DNA of 13,536 nucleotides from contig JANTQF010000560.1 in NCBI GenBank assembly GCA_032988165.1, forward strand, positions 1-13,536, read 5' to 3'. Made by a program: the position numbers and the translations under genes. Every line of letters starts with the position of its first letter. Position 1 is the first letter of the stretch. The notes beneath the pieces were generated by a model. That model was not told the origin of the DNA and searched no databases. It was given only the letters and a program-made list of their open reading frames with translations. This document shows, piece after piece, positions 6,923 through 13,536 of the stretch. The stretch comes from Emmonsiellopsis sp. PD_33 (taxonomy: Eukaryota > Ascomycota > Eurotiomycetes > Onygenales > Ajellomycetaceae).

Positions 6923-7490
6923 TTGACTTCAGAACCGAGTCAGGCAGTGGCCGTTACACGGACCTCCCTTTCTTTTGTTTTTCTTTTGTCTGTCTATGCA
7001 AAATCGGAGGGGGAGTCCGCCACTTGCAGACCTCGGCGGGAGGAGAAATCCCAGATCGAGATCTGAATGGACAGGGAGCCAGAGTGTTGGCGAGGAATTT
7101 TCCAGGTTTATGCAGCGGACTCGAGCGTTTTTTTTTAGCTTCTGCCTCTCGTCTGGTTCGCAATGTGATGTTGCTGGCACCATCTACATTGCTCAAGTAT
7201 CCCGATTTGGGTTGGAGGCTCTCAGAGTCGACGGGGGATTTGCACACAGAGATAGTCCTTCTCATTTCTTCGAGGAGGGCTAACGACTGTGTGCTACAGC
7301 CATGGGAGACGAGGGGCGGAGGGCCGGGAGACTGGCCGGAATTAACCCCGTTCCCGGCAAGTAAGGGTGATCTGAACCCCGAAAAACGGCCCCGCGACGT
7401 ACGACATCCCGTTATCCCCCGGATTCTCACAAGGCACATGTACCGGACACGAAATAAAGCCACCAATTGATAGCATGACGCCCAAGGCAA
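6923..7490. other. Gene-free stretch with open frames on both strands
   Basis: It starts with a T-rich tract (about 6967-6995), then turns GC-rich and low in stops. Frames stay open on + (to 7470) and on - (7490-6954), but neither gives a motif, and both translate the T-rich tract as Phe/Cys/Leu or Lys/Gln runs. I see no supported gene. Confidence 0.5.
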
Positions 7491-8300
7491 AATTTATTCA
7501 CTCCAATGGCGTCGCTGATATACGCCCCAGGTTCAATGGAGTGACAATTGCCCACCAATGATTTTGCTAAAAGTGGTTCTACCAACACAAAGAGCATAAA
7601 AAGTTTAATACCACTGCATTTTGCCTATTACATCTGAGCAACATGTCCGCGGTCAACGCAACAAGTGAGACACGCATGGGCAGTACAAATACTTGGAATA
7701 ATCTCCGTACCATCAGCAGAATACGCCCTGGCAAACGCGGACTTCAAGGGGGCTATTCTGACACCACTGGATGCATATTTTCCAGCCGCTTCGTCATTCC
7801 GTAGCATACATGAGATCAGGCTATTAGGTGCCTTTTTTCATGCGCTGCAAATGGCAGATATCGCCTCACCATGGCCTCTCCAGAGCCTAACCTGTGTCTT
7901 ATTTTGATTGTTAGGAACATGGCTCCGACCATATTCCTCGAATTTGGCTTGAGCTCACTCCAGGCTAGCTCTTTGCACACCCCGCAACCCAGCGTTACAC
8001 CTGGTGATGGTTCAACGCTGATACAGCGAATTCGAACCTTTTGTACCTCCCCCAGCTCTTTTGTGTCAAGGCAGTGACAATTTAGCCAACGCGATTAATC
8101 CTTCGTTCGCTGTTGTATTCCCTTCTCTACATCCCAACACCCCCTATCTAAATAGATTCACCGGATTACGCAACGGTCGACCCAGTGGCACCCCTCCAGA
8201 ATCCAACGACTCCACGCGAATGAACGGTATTGCTTTGCTCTACTATGTTGTCTGATATACACTAACTTAGACAATGATGCATGGGGTAGGTTGCACTGAT
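7491..8300. other. Gene-free stretch, nothing recognised
   Basis: Mixed composition with no frame longer than about 80 codons. An 8-bp inverted repeat, TCACTCCA (7498-7505) with TGGAGTGA (7537-7544), is present. GGTTCGAATTC on the minus strand (about 8031-8041) looks like a tRNA B box but has no tRNA around it. Confidence 0.5.
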
Positions 8301-9060
8301 TCCGCTCAACTCAGCATCCAAAGTTAGAAATCACAGTGAAACAGAATGCAGGGAAGCAATAGGGTAGGATCCATCGAGATCCGGGGTGCAAAAAGGGGAT
8401 CATAAAGAAAGTATAAAAATAAACAAGCAACCTACATAGCAAGACGCCAGACCGAGTCGTATCCTGGGGACTCGAGAACGCGACGGAAAGCTGACGAGGA
8501 CTCGTCCTTGAGAAGAACCTAGTTAATAATTCTTGGTGTCGACAAAAATGATGCACGCATCTCCCTACCTCAAACGGAATATGGACAAAAAAAAAGAAAG
8601 AAAGAAACAGAACCGAACAAATCTCTCGGATATTTTCTCACAATCATCTTTTTAGATTTCCATTCGCTCCCGAAATCCCGAAAACAAGCAACGGATAGCT
8701 CAGCCCATCCAATCACCTAAATACATCAATCAATCATCTACATACCAAGCCCCTTAAATTTGACGAATGAAGAAGAAAAGACTCCCCCGGGCCCCAACCA
8801 ACATCCCTTCATACCTCTCCTCCCTCCAGAGTACCGTACCCATGCTGCAAATACCCCCCTTCTTACCTCCTCCATGAACCTAACTATGTAGCCCTCCTTA
8901 AAATCGAATCCGGATAGTCTAGCCATCAAAACCAAGGCAACTCGACAAACTCCTCGCCATCCGAATAGCTACATCCACCATAGCCATAGCTCTGGTTCCG
9001 GTTGCCTTTATTACCCCGGAATCCCACCCTACCCTATGCTTCAACTTACGACTACTTACT
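8301..9060. other. Gene-free stretch with short gene-like fragments
   Basis: An A-rich microsatellite-like run (8587-8610, AAAG units) and C/A-rich DNA. Two short windows read like spliced C-termini on the minus strand. One is 8522-8428, after an ATTAACTAG acceptor-like site; the other is 9033-8926, ending in ELPWF and a stop. The + strand is also open in both places, so low stop density explains them equally well. No start exon or domain could be found. Confidence 0.4.
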
Positions 9061-9251
9061 TAGTACTTATGCTTAATGCGCGCCGCACCCGCTCCGGACC
9101 CATATCATGATGATATGTATGTAACAATCCTCAGTTTCCGGACAATTTCACTCGGGGCCCTTGATATGAAGAGTAGATGGTTGAAAGGAGCGACGGGCCC
9201 GAGAGGTGGCATAATTGTTGAGGTAGAAGGTTAAAGTTAGTAGCAGGTGTT

Positions 9252-9291
9252 GTTTTTCAATTGCCGATGGGGGTTTTTCAATAGCCGACGA
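9252..9291. repeat. Imperfect tandem duplication, 21-nt period
   Basis: GTTTTTCAATTGCCGATGG (9252-9270) is followed by GTTTTTCAATAGCCGACGA (9273-9291); 16 of 19 positions agree. It lies inside the purine-rich half of the strand-switch region. Confidence 0.8.
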
Positions 9292-9737
9292 TATGTTGAG
9301 GAAGTTGTTGTTGGGTGGGGAGATTTCATATATTTCACACAGGTCGGATAATTTGCCGGGGTGCGTTGCCGGGGGTAGATGGATAGGGGGAATGGGATAG
9401 TTAGGTAGGATGTTGAAGAGAGAGAAGATGCTGGAGGAGAGATTGATGGAGGGAGATATCTAGTTACGGTTCATGATGGGTTGGATGGTTGGGTTTGTTC
9501 ATGGTGGTTATGGAAGTGATACCTACTGCCATTTCTAAAGATAACTTAGGTAGTTAGCTAGCATGAATAGAATGAGCAGCTAGTTCAGGGTCTGCTTGGT
9601 TATTCTTATTTTATTCTATCTATTTAATACAGCTGCGCACCCCTACCACCGGAAAATATACTGCATATAGATTATACTTAGTACCTACCCATCTTCACAC
9701 CTTTCTTGGCCAGACAGAACGGTTCTATACTCGCTAT

Positions 9738-9764
9738 CCTTCCTTACTATAACCTTCCTTACTA
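9738..9764. repeat. 12-mer CCTTCCTTACTA repeated, 15-nt period
   Basis: Exact copies are at 9738-9749 and 9753-9764 within a pyrimidine-rich zone. They are probably slippage or promoter-type CT elements. Confidence 0.8.
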
Positions 9765-9960
9765 CTACAGCTCCCCTCTAACCCTCACAACATATAGCAA
9801 AACCGCCATCCCAACCAACATAGCATATCGTATCGAAATATGCCCCTCCCCCTTCAAACAAACCCCAACCCAGCCCCATCTCAAACCGACCGCTCACTTC
9901 CAGTTCCGGCCTGGAGCATCCGCACATTCCCGTGACGTTGGCGTTTAGGCCTGACCGGCA

Positions 9961-10600
9961 CGGGGACAGACCAATGATTCGACTTCAGAATAATGGATGC
10001 ATATATATGTATATGTGGGTGTTGGACGGAAGCCTGCATGGCGGGAATAGGAGTGGAGGGGCGGAGGAGGTTGGGGAGGAGGGAACCGGGGGGAGATGGT
10101 AGGATATATGGGCGGAACGTGGCAGGGGTTTACGTATGTGAGTGTGGTTGCATGCAATGCACAGTAATGTACAGACCCAGGCACAAGCATACCTAGCAAT
10201 AGGTATAGATTTGGATAAGGTAGCAGTGAGAACGCGGGCTTGCTGCGTACCTACATTGGATGGAGATGCAACGGGTAGGGCAAGGGGGGGTTTCCCTTGT
10301 TTTGTTTACTTCTCTCTCCCCTCCTTTTTTTCTTTATTTTTTGGTCCCAGGAATGGTGCTGATGCGGGCGTCTGACGTCATGGAGCGCTGTGTTCTCAAT
10401 GGATATCAATATCAATCGGGAGGAAGGATACGGTACCTGAATATGGGGTTTAGACTCCTCTTTTCTTCGTTGTGTTCTTTGAGCAATATTCAGGGGGGAT
10501 GAAACATTGGGTAGCATACAGTGAGAAGAAAGAACCGGGATATAGCTCTGTTAGATCCCCCCCCCCCTGAAAGTAAGGTAGGGTAGTAGGGATTGTGCGG
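9961..10600. other. Gene-free stretch with G-rich and pyrimidine tracts
   Basis: A G/A-rich block (10041-10098) has several runs of three or more G. A pyrimidine tract spans about 10308-10340, and a run of eleven C lies at 10557-10567. Frames of 60-90 codons exist on both strands but run through these tracts and show no motif. Confidence 0.5.
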
Positions 10601-11730
10601 GATAATGCAAGGTGGAGGAAGATCTTAAGGCCAAAGGCAAGTAACTATTCAAGTGACGTATGCAAGGGCCGGGACAAGGCGAGGATGAACTTGAATGAAC
10701 GGGACCTTACACATAGCCAAGGAAGTAAGGAACTAGGGTGTTCGTTTCTTTGTCTGGGTGTGAATATTTCGATGGCTTTATAAACATGCTGCTTTGTTGC
10801 TTTGTTGCGAAGGATCCTGGGGGATTGTGGATAGGAGGATTCCGCCATGTTGAAAGGAGCAAGGTAACACGTTTAGGTTGTGTTTTTTCATGGATGCAAC
10901 CCCAAGTTATTTTTGGATATTCCAATTGAGAGATGTTCCTTCTAGTCGTAAACAGCTTCCAGCATTATTCGACGGGTTCTTTGTTGTTTGTGTCCAGATC
11001 TCGAGCTTGGCTGAAAGCACTATTGCGGCAGAAATCAGTTCGACGTGAAAGGAGTGATGAGTAAGAGATAGCTATTTGAGGCATAATCCATCGGCTAATG
11101 AAAAATTAGTACGGAGTAGTTGGCGTTAAAAAGCCTAGGGGTTCATACAATTCCTAGATAGTGAAGAGAATGATCAAGAGAAGCCATTGGAGATAGGGGC
11201 GGTCGTTCCCTAAAATTATCATTGCTCGCTTAAATAGACGCCCACACATGGCGCTCAGGCCTCATTTCTAGGCAAACCGCCCAACACCACCATCTCTCGT
11301 CTGCTTCTTTCACATAATAGACAACGAGGAAAATATTTGCCCAAGGGGTAGATGAGCAAATCGATGACTTGGTTAGGTGCCTGGTTAGGGTCCGAAATAC
11401 ATCAACCACCCTTTATTTGTTTGCAAAAACGCAATTTCTGCTCTTTGCTCCAGGGCCAGGAAGGCTATGCTCACATCCGCTATCCTAGCATGTACGGAGT
11501 AGTGAGATTATATTTCAGTTTTGATTATTCCCTTCCATCCAACCCCCACCTTGGGCCATATTTGAATGATGCTATCATGATCAAGCTGGGCAACTCTAGC
11601 AGTGGCAGGATAGATCAACACGACAGGACCACTGTCTTGGACGGTCGTTGCTCTGGCTGCAAATTTCCGCCGAATCCGTTACGACGAGGAGGCTCCGGGT
11701 GGCCGCGTGGGTTAACGGTTTTGCCTTGAC
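10601..11730. other. Gene-free stretch
   Basis: Mixed AT/GC DNA. A 125-codon frame (11352-11729) contains the intergenic-type 12-mer GTACGGAGTAGT (11492-11503), also present at 11109-11120, and has no motif, so I do not call it. Nothing else is recognised. Confidence 0.5.
11109..11503. repeat. Two dispersed copies of GTACGGAGTAGT
   Basis: The 12-mer occurs at 11109-11120 and 11492-11503 in the same orientation. TACGGAGTA-type words are, to my recollection, frequent in intergenic DNA of Eurotiales. The copies support a non-coding reading of this stretch. Confidence 0.7.
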
Positions 11731-13000
11731 CGCCTCAATGAGGTCTGTGTTCATGGTGTGACTGCCCGCGGCAGGCTGATGGAACGCGTTTATAGAGAAT
11801 GCCTCTCACGCCAGTGGAGGCCACTCTTTCTGGGCGCCGGACGGAAACCCGATAGATTTCCTCGTTTGATACTGTGCCCACATCAGTTTTCAAGAGAACT
11901 AGAGGCTGTGACATGGGAAAGAATTCGAAGTGATGGATTATAATCAATTCCCGGGCCTTGGTTAAGTGCAAAATTTCCATTTATAGAAGTCTCCCGGTTG
12001 CAATTTTTGAGGGAGGAGAAAACTGATTATCAAGTAGTTACGGATATATGCTTATGTCAAACGCACTTTCGCAAAGAGGGCTTTTGTGAAGCGGACTGAC
12101 TACCCCTGAAAATCTTATCCGAAGCATACGGGTAATCAATCCCAAAGGGAACATCCGACGAGTATGCGTTATTGACCCAGCGGACCTCTGAAAATGCTTC
12201 TGCTTGTCTCTCATAGTCGAGTAGGACAGCTTGCATCTACTGTGAGCCTGAGCTATGGTCCAACTCATTCATGACTATGACCTGAGCATAGCTTATTCAG
12301 AATTACCTGCAGCGCATGATAGGCACACCTTTTGACTTGCGGCAATCTTCTTACTGGAGGATACCTAATATCGTGTGTTTGTCTGGTCAACAATAGGAAA
12401 ACATCACCGTCTCCCAAGGAACTGCTATCGTTATTTCTGTGAAGGCAGCATGGACGGATATTGTGGTCAGGAACTTTACCAACAAAGCTGCTGTACTTGT
12501 TGCAAGACACTATCTTCGGGAGAAGGGAACTTGACTTTTAAAGATTAACCAATTCTAGTCCGGGGAAACCCCTGGACTTTTGAGGGGACCAACCACCATG
12601 CTCACCCCGAGTTTTGACGATTCTGTCCTCCATTTCCTACATCGATTCTACCGCAGACGGTTCTGTCATTCTACACCGGGATGAAATAGTACTGAAAGAG
12701 AGAACATGAGAAGAATATCCTCCTGCCCGATATAGTACTTCCACGCCCAATGAATGAATACCTCTTTACAAGCGCTACATTCCGCCACAAACTCGCAACC
12801 CCGTTTGACATCGTGTGCTCTTACATATAGATATTAACCACTATCTATTCAGCACAGCTAAATGCCAAATTCCTGCCTAGGACAAGATATCCCTGGTATG
12901 TATCATATGTTAAATACCTAGCTCTATACAAGACCACTGCCATGGAAATGCCTGTATAAAAAGTTTCTAACGCCTTTGCATGTTTTTAACCCATTCCATG
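11731..13000. other. Gene-free stretch
   Basis: No frame above about 82 codons and no motif. A small hairpin lies at 12557-12578. TATA-like runs appear near 12820-12835. Nothing else is recognised. Confidence 0.5.
12557..12578. other. GC-rich hairpin AGTCCGGGG/CCCC(T)GGACT
   Basis: The arms 12557-12565 and 12569-12578 pair over 9 bp with one bulged T (12573) and an AAA loop. No U-rich tail makes it a terminator. Its function is unknown. Confidence 0.6.
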
Positions 13001-13115
13001 ATCCATCCCACATTTATAGTTAACCATGGACCCCAGCGTAAATCAATTTCCCAAAACAATATAACTTTTAAAAGCTTGTTTCTATCATTTTTCTGCCAAG
13101 CTTTCCTTTTGTTCC

Positions 13116-13286
13116 ATGTGGCCGGACGACCCTCTCTCTGACCATCCACCCCACACCGAAGATCCGGCTGGCCCACGGCAATCGATCGTCGGCGTCATCA
13201 ACCGTCTTGGGGAGACAGGTCGGCAATTGACAAGAGAGAAACATAAAGAGGGAGAAAGGGACATCCTTCCCGAAATCTTCGTCTGA
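13116..13286 (+). CDS. Short ORF, 56 aa, possible upstream ORF
   Basis: ATG at 13116, stop TGA at 13284-13286. The peptide starts MWPDDPLSDHPPHTEDPAGP and ends in a charged Arg/Glu/Lys stretch; no known domain. It is preceded by a T/C-rich tract and lies in what looks like the leader of a gene beyond the right edge, which fits a uORF. The start context is poor (T at -3). The minus strand is also open here (13397-13068), so chance cannot be excluded. Confidence 0.15.
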   Translation: MWPDDPLSDHPPHTEDPAGPRQSIVGVINRLGETGRQLTREKHKEGERDILPEIFV

Positions 13287-13360
13287 TATATTTCCAGCAA
13301 TCATTACCCTGGGTTGAGATTGATGCTGGTAGATTACTAAAACCGTTAAGATATATCGCC

Positions 13361-13536
13361 AACCCCACCACCCACCACCCACCCCCCCTCTGTTCAATTA
13401 ACTTTCAAAACCCACCATGCAACCCACACCCCCCACCACCCACCCCACCCACCCACTACAACAAATCCTACACCCAACACACAATCACAACTACACTCAC
13501 CACTCACAAACTACCATACTACCTTCTAGCTCCTAA
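13361..13536 (+). promoter_or_regulatory. Probable promoter or 5' leader of a gene beyond the right edge
   Basis: The last 170 bases are almost free of G and rich in C and A, with CCACC units and ACAAC/ACTCAC words, like fungal core promoters and 5' UTRs. This suggests a rightward gene starting beyond 13536, but that gene is not in the window. Confidence 0.35.
13363..13455 (-). other. Two C-rich tracts, G-quadruplex-capable on the minus strand
   Basis: C runs at 13363-66, 13371-73, 13378-80 and 13382-88 are separated by loops of 4, 4 and 1 nt. A second set at 13429-34, 13439-41, 13443-46, 13448-50 and 13452-54 has loops of 4 nt or less. On the minus strand both meet the G3+N1-7 pattern. They sit just before the right edge in an A/C-rich, leader-like sequence. 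Confidence 0.65.

Larger units (their letters stand above)
9061..9960. other. Gene-free stretch with a purine-to-pyrimidine strand switch
   Basis: The + strand is purine-rich at about 9180-9500 and pyrimidine-rich at about 9610-9900, with an AT-rich zone (9540-9680) between. In fungi C/T-rich sense strands mark promoters and leaders, so this could be a divergent promoter. Also present are a 7-bp hairpin (9101-9117, CATATCA/TGATATG), a 21-nt tandem repeat (9252-9291), a 12-mer repeated at 9738 and 9753, and the 10-mer TACTTAGTAC at 9057 and 9675. Confidence 0.4.

Noticed and set aside
6751..7470. 240-codon + strand frame
   Set aside because: The start is GTG, the frame translates a T-rich tract as Phe/Cys/Leu, and an equally long frame is open on the other strand. 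No domain is seen.
6954..7490. 178-codon minus-strand frame
   Set aside because: The composition is explained by low stop density. Lys/Gln runs come from the same T-rich tract and there is no motif.
7461..7560. CAATTG-containing inverted words and TCACTCCA/TGGAGTGA, considered as ends of a small transposon
   Set aside because: The arms are only 8 bp, there is no target-site duplication, and no element body can be defined.
8020..8110. tRNA-like B box GGTTCGAATTC on the minus strand
   Set aside because: The flanks do not form a T stem, there is no matching acceptor stem, and the upstream A-box-like TTGGCTAAATTG gives no D arm.
8690..8710. GGATAGCTCAG, resembling a tRNA A box
   Set aside because: No GG follows in the D loop and no B box lies within 90 nt.
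11352..11729. 125-codon + strand frame
   Set aside because: It contains the dispersed intergenic 12-mer, has no motif, and shows random-looking codon use.

Overview
The window looks like nuclear DNA of a filamentous ascomycete, most likely an Aspergillus/Penicillium-type (Pezizomycotina, Eurotiales) genome. Genes are split by short introns (55-146 nt) with GTAnGT-type donors and CTAAC/CTGAC-like branch points close to the acceptor. There is a Zn(II)2Cys6 regulator of the fungal type, promoters carry pyrimidine tracts, and the intergenic DNA holds copies of a TACGGAGTA-type oligomer that I recall as common in Eurotiales. There are no bacterial operon features.

Left third (1-6060): three well supported genes. 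A zinc-dependent medium-chain dehydrogenase (663-2005, +, one intron) faces a short-chain dehydrogenase (3195-2265, -, two introns), tail to tail with about 260 bp between stops. Upstream of the SDR and on the same strand lies a Zn2Cys6 transcription factor (6054-3533, -, four introns). The MDR resembles bacterial L-idonate 5-dehydrogenase (IdnD) in several signature stretches. IdnD works with an SDR (IdnO, 5-keto-gluconate reductase), so this trio may be a small sugar-acid or polyol catabolic cluster with its own regulator. The 337 bp between the regulator and the SDR contain a perfect inverted repeat of CreA-type sites and a CGG/CCG dyad, which suits carbon-repressed, pathway-specific control. 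The substrate is inferred, not shown.

Right part (about 6060-13536): 7.5 kb with no recognisable conserved protein. It has strand-asymmetric pyrimidine/purine tracts, low-complexity and G-quadruplex-prone stretches, small direct repeats and hairpins, and a few short ORFs that might be upstream ORFs or tiny genes. It ends in an A/C-rich leader-like sequence, which may be the promoter or 5' UTR of a gene starting beyond the right edge. Such long gene-free upstream regions occur in front of fungal developmental regulators, but the downstream gene cannot be seen.

No rRNA, convincing tRNA, CRISPR array, transposon ORF or viral gene was found.
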